DNA from: Nitrosomonas ureae | GTDB taxonomy: Bacteria; Pseudomonadota; Gammaproteobacteria; Burkholderiales; Nitrosomonadaceae | DNA: 64,000 nucleotides | Direction of reading: 5' to 3' | Assembly: GCF_900206265.1 (NCBI RefSeq) | Contig: NZ_LT907782.1 | Location: 1,674,001-1,738,000, forward strand | Part shown: positions 35,656 through 45,956 of the stretch, one piece after another | How positions within the stretch are numbered: position 1 is the stretch's first letter | Layout of the letters: each line of letters opens with the position of its first letter | Program-made: the position numbers and the translations under genes | Notes under the pieces: generated by a model | Database searches by the model: none | What the model was told of the DNA's origin: nothing | What the model saw: only the letters and a program-made list of their open reading frames with translations

Positions 35656-36831
35656 CTAACCCGCCAATTCATTCTCCACCAGCTTAACCCAATACGCCGC
35701 ACCCAGCGGCAGAATCTCGTCATTAAAATCGTAGTTGGGATTATGCAGCAGACAGTTGCCTGCCGAGTTACCATTCCCGATCCAGATATAGCAACCCGCT
35801 TTTTCTTGCAGCATAAAGGCGAAGTCCTCGGCGCCCATGCTGGGAATCGGCGCGGTATTGACGCAATCCTTGCCTGCAACCGCAGTAGCGGCGCGGATTG
35901 CACTGGTGGTTTCATCAGGAGTGTTGATCGTGACCGGATAACCGGGGTTTTCGGGATTGAAACGGATGTCAGCATTAATCCTAAAACCCTGGGCAACACT
36001 TTGAGACAGATGACTGATACTTTGTTCCAGTTGCACCCGCACCGAGTTTTTAAAACTGCGAAAGGTTCCCCGTACTATCGCCGAATCCGGTAGCGCGTTC
36101 CAGGTGTTGCCGCCGTGAATTTGCGTGACGCTGACTACGGCAGCTTCGGCCGGATCAATCTGGCGGCTGACAATGGTTTGCAATTGGGTGACCAAATGTG
36201 CCGCAACGACCAACACATCGTTACCCAAATGCGGCATCGCGGCATGCGTGGCCTGACCGCTGAGATTGATTTCGAAGCAGTCAAACGAGGCCATCATGGG
36301 GCCGGCTTTGACCGCGAAATGCCCGACTGGAACATCCGGAAAATTATGCATGCCGAAAACCCGTTGCGCCGGAAATTGTTCAAACAGGCCTTCACTGATC
36401 ATTTGATGAGCACCCGCACGGCATTCTTCCGCCGGTTGAAAAATAAAATACACCGTACCTTCAAAACGACCATGATTGGCGAGATAATGGGCAGCGCCGA
36501 GCAACATGGCGCAATGTCCGTCATGACCGCAGGCATGCATTTTCCCACCATTGCGTGAGGCGTACTCAAACCGGTTTTGCTCCTGGATAAATAGCGCATC
36601 CATATCGGCGCGCAACGCAATGCTGTTATTACTGCTACCACGACGCAGAATCCCGATAACACCGGTTTTGGCCATGCCTAGATGCACTTCGATGCCGACT
36701 TTCCGCAGTTGCTCGGCAATCAACCGGCCGGTTGCGGTTTCTTCAAATGCGACTTCCGGATATTGATGCAACTGCCTGCGCCAACGACGCATGTCGGCAT
36801 GCAATGCCAGAATTTCGGGAACAATGTTCAT
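35656..36831 (-). CDS. M20-family amidohydrolase (hippurate-hydrolase type)
   Basis: A 391-residue metallopeptidase-fold hydrolase, started at MNIVPEILALHADMRRWRRQ; an in-frame ATG 45 bases earlier is possible. Metal and catalytic motifs: MHACGHDGHCAMLLGAA, QPAEE in FIFQPAEECRAGA, and the late GAEDFAFML. The dimerisation domain lies in the middle. It hydrolyses N-acyl amino acids or related amides; the substrate is not readable. Confidence 0.88.
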   Translation of the reverse strand: MNIVPEILALHADMRRWRRQLHQYPEVAFEETATGRLIAEQLRKVGIEVHLGMAKTGVIGILRRGSSNNSIALRADMDALFIQEQNRFEYASRNGGKMHACGHDGHCAMLLGAAHYLANHGRFEGTVYFIFQPAEECRAGAHQMISEGLFEQFPAQRVFGMHNFPDVPVGHFAVKAGPMMASFDCFEINLSGQATHAAMPHLGNDVLVVAAHLVTQLQTIVSRQIDPAEAAVVSVTQIHGGNTWNALPDSAIVRGTFRSFKNSVRVQLEQSISHLSQSVAQGFRINADIRFNPENPGYPVTINTPDETTSAIRAATAVAGKDCVNTAPIPSMGAEDFAFMLQEKAGCYIWIGNGNSAGNCLLHNPNYDFNDEILPLGAAYWVKLVENELAG

Positions 36832-36954
36832 CGTCGATCCATACCCGTGACCCCATCGTGAAATCGCGCACACCATAATAGCGATGACTCAAACAACATG
36901 AATGATTCAAAATGCGCTGCTTTTGATAAGAAACACGAAGACATGTCTTGAGTA

Positions 36955-37860
36955 TCAAGACACGGATTCATGAGTAGAACCCGCAGCCGAACCCATGCGC
37001 AAAAAGTTATACCGGTCTTCCGTTTCACGGTGAAATCGGGCAAGCCGCTTTTCTGATTGCTCATCGCGTTGTTTTTCCAGCTGTAGCTTGGCAGAATTAA
37101 TTTCCATTTTTTTCGGGGCGGGTATCTTCAGATACTGAAGTATTCTTGCAATGATGAACTCAGGCTTTGCTAGTAGATCTTCATAATGAATTCGGCAGGG
37201 ATTCAACTTAAGCATCTCAAAATAAAGTTCAAATCTTGACTGCGCAAACAGTATCTCGGAAATCGCCATGATGATTTGTTCGTTGCTTATGTCTGCCAAT
37301 TCTATTTTTCCATTCAAGCCACTATTCCAATTACTTTTCCATTGCCCTGTCTGCTGAGCTACCAGGAATGAAAGCGCTTGCGCGGCCACATCATCCCGCA
37401 CGATATAAATGAATTGAGGATTGGGGATGATCCAGGGTATCACTTTTACACGGGATAAAAAATACAACTGATCCCAAGAAAGCTTGGTAGCGAAAATTTT
37501 ATTTAACGTGCTGTGATTACCGGGCAAATGGCGCACGAAATCATCCAATGAACTTAATCCGCACTCAGCACAATCTGCCTGAATGCGCTCTGTATTGAAA
37601 AATTCATCCGCCAATCCCATCAATTCCGTGGCATAAAGCAATTCAGCCAGCCAGTTGGAACCGCAACGATTTGTAAAACAGAGTATGACTTGTTTCTGGG
37701 TGCTTATTTTTATTGATAAATCTCTAAAAAGAACTTTATCCGATTGATTAAAGTACTCTAAAGTCTCAATTTCGTGGTGACATGGCGTGTATTCGATCGG
37801 AAATGGCTGCTCCAGCGTCGAACGAATAGCGTGATAAAGGGATTGTAAAAATGGCAACAT
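36955..37860 (-). CDS. Stf0-like sulfotransferase
   Basis: A 301-residue protein with the 5'-phosphosulfate loop FTNRCGSNWLAELL (about 62-75), followed by GLADEFFN as in the Stf0 family (where the residue pattern is PxEYF). The 3'-phosphate region is FIYIVRDDVAAQALSF (about 156-171). It would move sulfate from PAPS to a sugar or lipid acceptor. No PAPS synthesis or acceptor genes are adjacent. Confidence 0.72.
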   Translation of the reverse strand: MLPFLQSLYHAIRSTLEQPFPIEYTPCHHEIETLEYFNQSDKVLFRDLSIKISTQKQVILCFTNRCGSNWLAELLYATELMGLADEFFNTERIQADCAECGLSSLDDFVRHLPGNHSTLNKIFATKLSWDQLYFLSRVKVIPWIIPNPQFIYIVRDDVAAQALSFLVAQQTGQWKSNWNSGLNGKIELADISNEQIIMAISEILFAQSRFELYFEMLKLNPCRIHYEDLLAKPEFIIARILQYLKIPAPKKMEINSAKLQLEKQRDEQSEKRLARFHRETEDRYNFLRMGSAAGSTHESVS

Positions 37861-38100
37861 CTTGCGCCGACCTTATAGCACAGTATTACTGATATTGCCA
37901 AACCAGATATTTCACACGCGACGCAAAACAATTCATACTGTCAAATTAATCAACAAATTAGGGAAAAAGTCTCCCTATTCTTTAGGGTGTCACACCCTCA
38001 TTTGGCCTTCACTCTGCTCGGTTGGATTTTTGCAAACCCGATCCTAAATGGCACTGGCTCTTTATTACTCAGTAAAAAGCCGGTGCCAAACCAAACATGA

Positions 38101-38610
38101 TCAAGGAAATGACGGCACCCTGGGTTCCGTTTGCTCGACTTCAACCTGAGGCAAATGTTGTTTGACCCGATCTTCAATTTCAGCCACCCGGTCAGTCGGC
38201 ACATCGACCAGAATCAATAGCTTACCGGCCTCAATCGCATTCTCAAATTCTTTAATTTGTCGATTGCCAACACTCATGCCCACCATGCCACCAAACCATG
38301 AACCTACACCTGCCCCCGCCAAAGTGGTTGCCAATAAAACACCCCCGGCAATGACTGTCGATGCTGGCGGCAATGCAACTGCAACCAACCCGGCAAGCAA
38401 GCCTGTCGCGCCGCCCAATGCGACCCCTTGCTCCACGGCAGGAATGAAATCGGTTTTTTGCAATAGATTGGCTTCTGGCAAATCTTCAAGCGGTGTACCA
38501 CGTTTCGCAATTACATGGATATGCTTCTCTTCAATTTTTTGCAGAAGCAAATCCTCGACAATTTTTTTAGTGGTTGTGATATCCGGAACTAGAAAGTATA
38601 TGCGTCGCAT
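38101..38610 (-). CDS. DUF1269-type membrane stress protein
   Basis: A 169-residue protein. It begins MRRIYFLVPD, then a ferredoxin-like part, then a long Gly/Ala-rich membrane hairpin (about 62-118; GGATGLLAGLVAVALPPAST and GAGVGSWFGGMVGMSVG). An acidic C-terminal domain follows (LLILVDVPTDRVAEIEDRV). This is the common architecture of DUF1269 proteins, whose role is unknown. Confidence 0.78.
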   Translation of the reverse strand: MRRIYFLVPDITTTKKIVEDLLLQKIEEKHIHVIAKRGTPLEDLPEANLLQKTDFIPAVEQGVALGGATGLLAGLVAVALPPASTVIAGGVLLATTLAGAGVGSWFGGMVGMSVGNRQIKEFENAIEAGKLLILVDVPTDRVAEIEDRVKQHLPQVEVEQTEPRVPSFP

Positions 38611-39009
38611 AATTTCCTCCTTCGAGGGTATGGCGTTTAAAAAGAAAGAGCATAAGACACGTTTTGGACAAAAGCTTTCTCTTTCAGTTAATGATGCTAA
38701 TGCAGTTTGTACCTATCTTTTATTCCGATTCAATTCCACCAGAATAATTTCCCTGTACATTTTCTAAAATATGTTCAAATGATCGTTTTTCAATCCTCTT
38801 GCCAAAAAACCAGAAAATTCTGATATTAGCCGACAGACGTAAGGAACTCACTAAAGCAAGTAAGCATCAAAAACCGCCAAGCGACTGCGAAGGAAAACTA
38901 TCGGGAGGCAAGCGTAAGTTTACGCAGCCACGAGAGCGAAAGCGTGCAAATTTACTCGTTTCAATGATTGCTTTGCAACGAGATCGAATAGTGAGTTTCC
39001 AGCTGAGCT
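38611..39009 (+). other. Intergenic stretch, no gene supported
   Basis: 399 bases. A basic frame at 38799-39038 (KPPSDCEGKLSGGKRKF) overlaps the end of the next gene and shows no family features. I see no RNA or repeat beyond a 6-bp palindrome (gcgtaa/ttacgc, near 38974). Confidence 0.4.
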
Positions 39010-39984
39010 CTAAACAATCTTGCTATCTGTATCAGTGACTTGATTAAAAGATTTATGCTGGAAGAAATTTTTGATATTGTCCGCCAATAATTCCAGCAAA
39101 CGCTGTCTCGATTCCCGGCTGGCCCAGGCGATATGCGGCGTGACAATCAGATTGGCAGGTTGTTGCCGCAAGACCGGATTATCCTTGCTCGGCGGCTCTT
39201 CCTGAATCACATCGATCGCAGCACCGGCAATTCGGCCCAAAGATAGGCTCTCCAATAAATCGGCTTCATTGACCAGACCACCGCGCGCGGTATTGATCAG
39301 ATACGCAGAAGGTTGCATCAGCTCAAATTCCTTGCGGCTGATCAGGTGCTGCGTTTCCCGCGATAAGGGGCAATGCAGCGTAATAAAATCCGCCTGCTGT
39401 AATACCGCATCAAATAAAGTTCTGCCAGGACGCGGCAATTTATTTTTGTGCTCCGCAATTTGTACTTGCATGCCAAATGCTCGCGCCACATCGGCCACCG
39501 CATGACCCAATTCACCATAACCGATGATTCCCAGTGTTTTCCCAGATAATTCCCGGATACCGAAATCCAGCGGACAAAAAAACTGGCTTGTCTGCCAACC
39601 GCCACGTTTTACCAACGCCTGATAGTCGACAAAATGGCGCGCCAGATTCAGCATCAGCATGAACACATGCTGCACCACCGAAGGCGTAGCGTAGCCGCGC
39701 ACATTGCACACCGGAATACTGCGCTTGCTGGCTGCTGCGAGATCAACATTGTTATACCCTGTTGCTGCTACGCATATGAGTTTCAAATTCTTCGCCGCAG
39801 TGATCGCCGCACGGCCGATAAACACCTTGTTGCTGACAATCACCTCCGCTTCGCGAATTCTTTCCGGCACTTCCGATTCGGAAGAATCATGATAATACCG
39901 CCACGGCGATACCGCCCGCTCCAGCACCGCACAATCCATATCGCCGCGGGTTACAGAACCAAAATCCAGAAAAACAGCGCGCAT
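39010..39984 (-). CDS. D-2-hydroxyacid dehydrogenase
   Basis: A 324-residue NAD-dependent enzyme, started at MRAVFLDFGSVTRGD because a ribosome site (ggag) precedes it. The Rossmann motif is GIIGYGELGHAVA. The catalytic arginine is in NTARGGLVNE, the glutamate in VIQEEP and the histidine in VTPHIAWAS. Similar to glycerate/hydroxypyruvate reductases, but the substrate is open. Confidence 0.88.
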   Translation of the reverse strand: MRAVFLDFGSVTRGDMDCAVLERAVSPWRYYHDSSESEVPERIREAEVIVSNKVFIGRAAITAAKNLKLICVAATGYNNVDLAAASKRSIPVCNVRGYATPSVVQHVFMLMLNLARHFVDYQALVKRGGWQTSQFFCPLDFGIRELSGKTLGIIGYGELGHAVADVARAFGMQVQIAEHKNKLPRPGRTLFDAVLQQADFITLHCPLSRETQHLISRKEFELMQPSAYLINTARGGLVNEADLLESLSLGRIAGAAIDVIQEEPPSKDNPVLRQQPANLIVTPHIAWASRESRQRLLELLADNIKNFFQHKSFNQVTDTDSKIV

Positions 39985-40159
39985 TTCAATACTCCAACTA
40001 TGATCGAAAACCATGTTTCAAGCAATTTTAGCAGTTTCATAAGCAAAATCTCATCGCACACTTCACAAAATATTTGACCGTGTACTTTTAATATTCGACT
40101 TGATACAGTGTTCTTCTGCCTTCACATGTCGATGTGATTTCTAACGAGGAAATCAAGCT

Positions 40160-41527
40160 ATGACCGAATCAAAAAACAGTACCTCAAACCTGATTGATGT
40201 CAAGGCCGATTCACAGGAAGCGCTTGCCATCAGCCAATTCGTGCAGCGCAAAATCCTGCTACGCTTGTTTCTGGGATGGTTGTTTCTCTGCGTCACGATC
40301 GGTGGCGTCGTTCTATGGCTTGAAATTTCGCGCTTTCAGCAATTCGTGCATGCGCTTGCACTGGAGGAATCCGCAGTGCTCAGCGGTGAATCCTCTTATG
40401 ATTTGGAACAACTGGACAACTCAACTCATCGACACCTGACCCTTTTGGCCCAGCAATTGGTTAAACGCAATTTCCTCGTGGTTGAGCTCTACGATGTTAA
40501 CAAGCAACTCAAAATCGAAGCATTCCGTCAAGGGCAGAAAATGACCGAGCAATGGATCAACAGTCATCGCCACCAATTTCCCAAACGCGGTGACTTTTTC
40601 CAGGAATTTCATTTCATTCAAGATGAACTGCTACTGGTCATATTGGTTCCGATCAAAGGGCCCCAGCATACCTTGATCGGTTATTTCGAAGGCATTTACC
40701 AGGTCGATCAGAAAACTCTGAATTCGATCAAGGATGAACTGTTTCACACACTGTTACTGATTACCATCAGCATCACTTTCACCACCCTGCTGATGTATCC
40801 GATTTTGCTAAGGCTCAATCGGGAACTCACCAAGCTTTCCACCGATCTTCTAACCGGAAATCTGGAGTTGATGAATGTAATGGGTTGCGCGATTGCAGAG
40901 CGCGACTCCGATACCAACAGCCATAATTACCGCGTTACCTTTTATGCGCTCCGGTTGGGAGAAAAAATCGGATTGCGTCATGAAAATATCCTTAACCTGA
41001 TCACCGGTGCCTTCCTGCACGATGTTGGCAAAATTGGAATCCGCGATCCCATTTTGCTGAAACCGGGAAAGCTGACCCCGCAGGAATTTGAGATCATGAA
41101 AACGCATGTCACATTGGGTGTGGATATATTAAAGCAATCCAGCTGGCTCAGCGGAGCGTGCGATGTGGCTCATTTTCACCACGAGAAATATGATGGCAGC
41201 GGTTATCCGGAGGGACTCAAAGGCGAGGAAATCCCGTTGAATGCGCGGATATTCGCCATTGCCGATGTATTCGATGCGCTCACCTCCAAACGTCCATATA
41301 AGGAATCGTGGACGGTGCACGACGCCATCGCCGAACTCGAGCACGATAGTGGCACTCATTTCGATCCGCAGTTATTACGTATTTTCGTGTCGATCGCCCC
41401 GGCGCTCTATCAGCAGGTGACTGATATTAAGGAAAACCAAATGATTGCTTTGGTAAAACGCTGCATTTCACGTTATTTCCTGACAACTACGACGACGGAT
41501 ACCCAACCTCACAACCACATGCTTTGA
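40160..41527 (+). CDS. Membrane HD-GYP domain protein (c-di-GMP phosphodiesterase)
   Basis: A 455-residue protein with two membrane helices (about 33-55 and 195-215) bounding a periplasmic sensor. A cytoplasmic HD-GYP domain follows, with FLHDVGKIGI (HD near 288-289), FHHEKYDGSGYPEGL (GYP near 349) and DVFDALTSKRPYKE. All metal-binding motifs appear intact, so it should degrade c-di-GMP. The ribosome site gagga precedes the ATG. Confidence 0.9.
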   Translation: MTESKNSTSNLIDVKADSQEALAISQFVQRKILLRLFLGWLFLCVTIGGVVLWLEISRFQQFVHALALEESAVLSGESSYDLEQLDNSTHRHLTLLAQQLVKRNFLVVELYDVNKQLKIEAFRQGQKMTEQWINSHRHQFPKRGDFFQEFHFIQDELLLVILVPIKGPQHTLIGYFEGIYQVDQKTLNSIKDELFHTLLLITISITFTTLLMYPILLRLNRELTKLSTDLLTGNLELMNVMGCAIAERDSDTNSHNYRVTFYALRLGEKIGLRHENILNLITGAFLHDVGKIGIRDPILLKPGKLTPQEFEIMKTHVTLGVDILKQSSWLSGACDVAHFHHEKYDGSGYPEGLKGEEIPLNARIFAIADVFDALTSKRPYKESWTVHDAIAELEHDSGTHFDPQLLRIFVSIAPALYQQVTDIKENQMIALVKRCISRYFLTTTTTDTQPHNHML

Positions 41528-41592
41528 ACAACACTGCATTAGGCTTGACGGGGATCAGTAAAAATTACTGTGGATCACAATGGCTTGCCAAA

Positions 41593-42816
41593 TTATTTGG
41601 CAATCGTAATACTCGGCACCCCGATGCGCGGTAAATCGGTGACGGTCATTTGAAATAGCAGGAACAGTAGCTGAAATGCATTCCGATTCCAACGCGCATG
41701 GGGTCCTGTCGTATTGACCGCATAGTACCGGTCATTCCAGCGGATCGAAAAATCGGCATCGGAAGGAGGCACATTGGAAACCGCAAATTCCATGGTTTGG
41801 TCTGGATTCTCGTTGTTGAGAATCGGTGGCGTACGAGTATCTTTCTCGACATGATATCCCTTCTCATTACCCAGCGCCTTACCCAGAAAACCAAGAATCG
41901 AATGAAAGCTTCGCAACCGGAACATACCGCTCATTGGCCAGTCACCGCCATAATGACCGGCACGGATATCAAATGCAATATCGCTGATATCCCAATCTCT
42001 AGCGCGTTCATTTAGCGCTTCACGCTCTTCCTCGGGAAGCAGATCGGGATCATAGTTAGTAATCAGAATGGGGCCCGGGGTATGTTTGCGCAAAACAAAG
42101 GCATCATCCTCAGCATCATAGTGCACGATAAACTCTTTTTGCAGCGACTGAAAGCTATCCGGCGCAATCGAACTGGATGGAATCTTCCAGGTATGTTTCA
42201 ACAACAACGGTTCTGCATACAGTTGATTATGATCCTGGATCGCGGAGAAATGCAGTACCACGCGACGGAACATTTCATACCCATCTTTATCGGTGGGAGT
42301 GTTACGATGAACACTATGCTGTTCGGAGTGCGCCATGCGAACTTCCTGCGCCATCATGCGCAACAGCATGTCGACATCATAATGCTGGCGCAGCAACAGC
42401 GTTAGCTTGCTTTGCGGAAACGGCGTCAGCAAGCGCTGCGTGAACTCTTCCCCTTCGATCGGAACAATGCTGATTGTTGGACTCTCAGCCAGACTACCAC
42501 CGAAAATCGGCATCAACGTTGCGCCTGCGAGTCCTCCCGGCGCTGGCGTAGCCCCCGCATTGGCAACAAAAGTAAAAGTAGCTGCAATATTGGATACACC
42601 GGTAAAATGCACCGGTTGACGGTAATGCGCGCGTACGATATTCACCAATAGCTGCTGTGATATGGAATCGGTAACCGCTTCATCATACGCAATCACAGCG
42701 CGATTCAATGCCAGCGGCGATATACAACCGGTGAGGACGATTAAAACGAACAGGCACAGCAAATGCTGGAAAATCAACCCCTGATAACTTGATTGCAGCC
42801 TTTTATACTTCACCAC
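41593..42816 (-). CDS. Lipoprotein of unknown function
   Basis: A 407-residue lipoprotein with lipobox VLTGC (C31). The mature N-terminus LALNRAVIAYDEAVTDSISQ and the segment VNIVRAHYRQPVHFTGVSNI recur in hypothetical lipoproteins I have seen in other proteobacteria, without assigned function. The C-terminal part carries RWNDRYYAVNTTGP. No operon partner is evident. Confidence 0.6.
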   Translation of the reverse strand: MVKYKRLQSSYQGLIFQHLLCLFVLIVLTGCISPLALNRAVIAYDEAVTDSISQQLLVNIVRAHYRQPVHFTGVSNIAATFTFVANAGATPAPGGLAGATLMPIFGGSLAESPTISIVPIEGEEFTQRLLTPFPQSKLTLLLRQHYDVDMLLRMMAQEVRMAHSEQHSVHRNTPTDKDGYEMFRRVVLHFSAIQDHNQLYAEPLLLKHTWKIPSSSIAPDSFQSLQKEFIVHYDAEDDAFVLRKHTPGPILITNYDPDLLPEEEREALNERARDWDISDIAFDIRAGHYGGDWPMSGMFRLRSFHSILGFLGKALGNEKGYHVEKDTRTPPILNNENPDQTMEFAVSNVPPSDADFSIRWNDRYYAVNTTGPHARWNRNAFQLLFLLFQMTVTDLPRIGVPSITIAK

Positions 42817-42941
42817 TCATCCTTTACCCCGAAATGGGTTCTCCGATACAAGCCGCGTAAGCCCGTCATCTGTACTGCGCGCTGAAAATTAGGCGCCGGA
42901 TAATTTACCAAAAACCAGCAATCATCGTAATAAAGATTGTA

Positions 42942-44330
42942 CTAATAGTATTCCGGCCTGGCATGGCTTTCAAAGCGTGTATATTCGCCCAGGAATGTCA
43001 GATCGACTTTTCCGATCGGGCCGTTGCGCTGCTTGCCGATAATGATTTCGGCAATGCCCTTGTCCGGTGAATCGGGGTTATAGACTTCATCGCGATAAAT
43101 AAACAGAATCACATCGGCGTCTTGCTCAATCGCGCCGGATTCGCGCAAATCCGACATCACCGGGCGTTTGTTGGGACGCTGTTCCAAACTGCGATTAAGT
43201 TGCGATAATGCAATCACCGGCACTTTCAGTTCTTTCGCCAGCCCTTTCAACGCACGCGATATTTCCGAAATTTCCGTGGCGCGATTCTCTCCCTGACTAC
43301 TAGAAGACATCAGTTGCAAATAATCAACCACAATCAAACCCAGTTCACCGTACTGACGGTACAGCCGCCGGGAGCGCGCTCTGAGCTCAAGCGCATTCAA
43401 TGCCGCCGTTTCATCTATAAAAATGGGCGCTTCATTCAGCTTACCCAAAGCGTGCGTCAGCTTGGGCCAATCTTCATCATCCAAACGACCGGTGCGCACC
43501 TTATGCTGATCCAGCTTACCCACTGACCCCAGCATCCGCATGGCCAGCTGCGCACCGCCCATTTCCATACTGAATACTGCAACGGGTTTGTTTAACTCCA
43601 ATGCCACATACTCCGCAATATTCAACGAGAATGCGGTTTTACCCATGGATGGCCGACCCGCAACAATAATCAGATCACCCGGTTGGAATCCCGATGTCTT
43701 CTGATCAAGATCGTGAAAACCCGATGCAATTCCGGTTACATTGCTCGGATTATCCTGGCTATATAACAACTCTATCCGCTCGACCACTTGCCGCAACAGG
43801 GGCTGAATTCCCATGAAACCTTCCTTACCGCGCGCCCCTTCTTCTGCAATCTCAAATACTTTCGCTTCCGCTTCATCCAACAAGTCTGCGGCAGAGCGTC
43901 CCACCGGGTTATAAGCAGAGTCGGTAATGTGCACGCCGACTTGCGCCAGATTGCGCATAATCGAGCGCTCACGAACAATTTCCGCATAGCGCTTGATATT
44001 TGCTGCTGAAGGAGTGTTCTGCACAATGGCACCAATATATGCAAGCCCGCCGATAGTCTGCAGCTCTGCGGATGTTTCCATCGACTCCGCGACGGTAATG
44101 ACGTCAGCCGGCCTGTTCTGCTCTATCAGCTTACAGATATGGTGATAAATCAGTTGATGATCCTGTCGGTAAAAATCGGCATCGGTAATGATATCGGCGA
44201 CTTTCTCCCACGCGTTATTGTCCAGCATGAGCCCACCCAGTACCGATTGTTCGCTCTCAATCGAATGGGGCGGTGTTTTATAGGGATCGATTAGCTGATC
44301 CTGATGGAGACTGATCGGTGATTGCACCAT
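42942..44330 (-). CDS. dnaB: Replicative DNA helicase DnaB
   Basis: A 462-residue hexameric helicase. The N-terminal domain starts with PPHSIESEQSVLGGLMLDN, the linker follows, and the RecA-type domain holds Walker A GRPSMGKTAF (near 222-231) and IVVDYLQLM. The Q/arginine-finger region is LSQLNRSLEQRPNKRPVMSD. Length and motifs are standard. It lies downstream of rplI, separated by a terminator. Confidence 0.97.
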   Translation of the reverse strand: MVQSPISLHQDQLIDPYKTPPHSIESEQSVLGGLMLDNNAWEKVADIITDADFYRQDHQLIYHHICKLIEQNRPADVITVAESMETSAELQTIGGLAYIGAIVQNTPSAANIKRYAEIVRERSIMRNLAQVGVHITDSAYNPVGRSAADLLDEAEAKVFEIAEEGARGKEGFMGIQPLLRQVVERIELLYSQDNPSNVTGIASGFHDLDQKTSGFQPGDLIIVAGRPSMGKTAFSLNIAEYVALELNKPVAVFSMEMGGAQLAMRMLGSVGKLDQHKVRTGRLDDEDWPKLTHALGKLNEAPIFIDETAALNALELRARSRRLYRQYGELGLIVVDYLQLMSSSSQGENRATEISEISRALKGLAKELKVPVIALSQLNRSLEQRPNKRPVMSDLRESGAIEQDADVILFIYRDEVYNPDSPDKGIAEIIIGKQRNGPIGKVDLTFLGEYTRFESHARPEYY

Positions 44331-44386
44331 AGATATCGAAAACTCGGTTGAAGATGTCTGATTCTACCACTTGCTGAATCACAAAT

Positions 44387-44414
44387 GAAAAAGGACTACG
44401 AATAGTCCTTTTTC
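44387..44414 (-). terminator. Terminator between rplI and dnaB
   Basis: Perfect 12-bp stem GAAAAAGGACTA / TAGTCCTTTTTC with a 4-base loop. A/T runs on both sides allow termination in either direction. It follows the rplI stop by about 25 bases on the minus strand. Confidence 0.85.
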
Positions 44415-44438
44415 AAATAAATCCATAAAATGGCTTTA

Positions 44439-44894
44439 TCAGAACGTTGAATCACCCAGTACCGAAACGGTAATAATTGCTTTTACATCACTATGCAGTG
44501 AAATGGTCAGGGGATAATCACCCACTTGCTTTAATTGACCATGCGGCATATGAATCATGGTACGTTCAACTGAGAAACCCAGGCCGGTAAGCGCCTCGGC
44601 AATATTCGCATTGGTAACGGAACCAAATAGTTTTCCATCACTGCCAGCTTTCTGGGAAATCTGCACCAACAAACCATCCAGTTTTGCAGCAACTGCCTGA
44701 GCAGCGGCAAGAACTGCTGTCTGTTTTTTCTCCAGTTCCGCCCGCCTGGATTGGAATTCCGCAATAGCCTGCTCCGTTGCACGCTTTGCTTTACCTTGCG
44801 GAATCAGATAATTACGTGCAAATCCGCTTTTAACATTCACTACGTCACCTAGTTGACCCAAATTGCTAATTTTTTCCATCAAAATGATTTGCAT
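44439..44894 (-). CDS. rplI: 50S ribosomal protein L9
   Basis: A 151-residue protein with the L9 signature [20 protein letters not shown] and [13 protein letters not shown]. The long connecting helix and the C-terminal domain follow ([19 protein letters not shown]). It is the last gene of the rpsF operon. Confidence 0.97.
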   Translation of the reverse strand: MQIILMEKISNLGQLGDVVNVKSGFARNYLIPQGKAKRATEQAIAEFQSRRAELEKKQTAVLAAAQAVAAKLDGLLVQISQKAGSDGKLFGSVTNANIAEALTGLGFSVERTMIHMPHGQLKQVGDYPLTISLHSDVKAIITVSVLGDSTF

Positions 44895-44905
44895 AACATT
44901 GCTCC

Positions 44906-45190
44906 TTAGTGACGATCCGTGTAAGGCAATAACGCCAGAAAACGAGCCCTTTCTATCGCCGTACCTAACTGACGCTGATAAAAAGCAGTTGTACCGGTAA
45001 TTCGCGCCGGAATTACTTTGCCGTTTTCACTAATGAAATCTTTCAAAATTTCAATATCCTTGTAATCCACCTGTTTAATGCCTTCCGCGGTAAAACGGCA
45101 AAACTTTTTGCGCTTGAATAAAGGGCGGTTGGCTTTTTTATCTTTTTCTTTCTCTTTACTGTCTTTACGTCTGGTAGTAAAACGTGCCAT
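44906..45190 (-). CDS. rpsR: 30S ribosomal protein S18
   Basis: A 94-residue protein, slightly long because of a lysine-rich N-terminal extension ([20 protein letters not shown]). The core is [20 protein letters not shown] and [17 protein letters not shown]. It partners S6 in the ribosome. Confidence 0.96.
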   Translation of the reverse strand: MARFTTRRKDSKEKEKDKKANRPLFKRKKFCRFTAEGIKQVDYKDIEILKDFISENGKVIPARITGTTAFYQRQLGTAIERARFLALLPYTDRH

Positions 45191-45208
45191 ATCTATTCCT
45201 ATTTATAA

Positions 45209-45505
45209 TTAAATGAGTTCAATTTGATCTGAGTGCAGCACTAATTGCTGATTCATATGGTTCTTTCTATTGAGAAACCCGGTGAGCCTGACGCTGCTGT
45301 TAATCTCAAATTCGGCCACGGTCAAAGCCTGCTCTCCCATCACAACCACAGGAACATCAAAGACTATTTGCCTCATAACACCCGCTTCCTTTTGCCGAGA
45401 TCCGTGACTTACCGTAAACTCAATCACAGCAGTACCGGCAGGGGTGTAGCGTAAAATGCCTAATTTGGCAATTTTCCCGCAAATAGTGGTCTGATTACAT
45501 TCCAA
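45209..45505 (-). CDS. priB: Primosomal replication protein N (PriB)
   Basis: A 98-residue OB-fold single-strand DNA-binding protein. It begins MECNQTTICGKIAKLGILRY and contains FLNRKNHMNQQLVLHSDQIEL near the end. Its place between rpsF and rpsR is the classical location, and it acts in PriA-dependent replication restart. Confidence 0.9.
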   Translation of the reverse strand: MECNQTTICGKIAKLGILRYTPAGTAVIEFTVSHGSRQKEAGVMRQIVFDVPVVVMGEQALTVAEFEINSSVRLTGFLNRKNHMNQQLVLHSDQIELI

Positions 45506-45516
45506 TGGCTAGAAAA

Positions 45517-45936
45517 CTATGCAGTCGCAGCAGCCCCGGATTCTACCGGAGTCTCATCAGAATCCGTTTCATCCGCAGTTTCCTCTGAATCCTGCAGGCT
45601 CGCGGAACCGGCTCTCTCCACTTGGCGCATCATGGGTGATGGTTCTGTGACAGGCCCCTTAGTTTTAAGGGTTAAATGGCGTAAAATCGCATCACTGAAT
45701 TTGAAAGCATGATCCAGATCATCCAGAATCTCCTGATCACATTCAATATTCATCAATACATAATGCGCCTTATGAACTTTCTGAATCAGATAAGCAAGCT
45801 GACGACGCCCCCAATCTTCCACTCGATGAACTTTGCCGTTTTTAGAAGTTACAATGCCACGATAACGCTCGATCATTGCAGGCACTTGTTCACTCTGATC
45901 AGGATGAACAATAAAGACTATTTCGTAATGTCGCAT
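45517..45936 (-). CDS. rpsF: 30S ribosomal protein S6
   Basis: A 139-residue protein started at [17 protein letters not shown] (45936); a longer frame to 45972 is rejected because the ribosome site (gaaagga) precedes this ATG. The core has [20 protein letters not shown]. An acidic C-terminal tail ([17 protein letters not shown]) extends beyond the basic length, as in many betaproteobacteria. Confidence 0.95.
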   Translation of the reverse strand: MRHYEIVFIVHPDQSEQVPAMIERYRGIVTSKNGKVHRVEDWGRRQLAYLIQKVHKAHYVLMNIECDQEILDDLDHAFKFSDAILRHLTLKTKGPVTEPSPMMRQVERAGSASLQDSEETADETDSDETPVESGAAATA

Positions 45937-45956
45937 AAATTCCTTTCGGGTTATAA

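Noticed and set aside
38799..39038. 79-codon basic plus-strand frame
   Set aside because: It overlaps the end of the dehydrogenase gene; no ribosome site or family.
39634..40077. 147-codon plus-strand frame opposite the dehydrogenase
   Set aside because: Antisense shadow of the dehydrogenase gene; no domain and no ribosome site.
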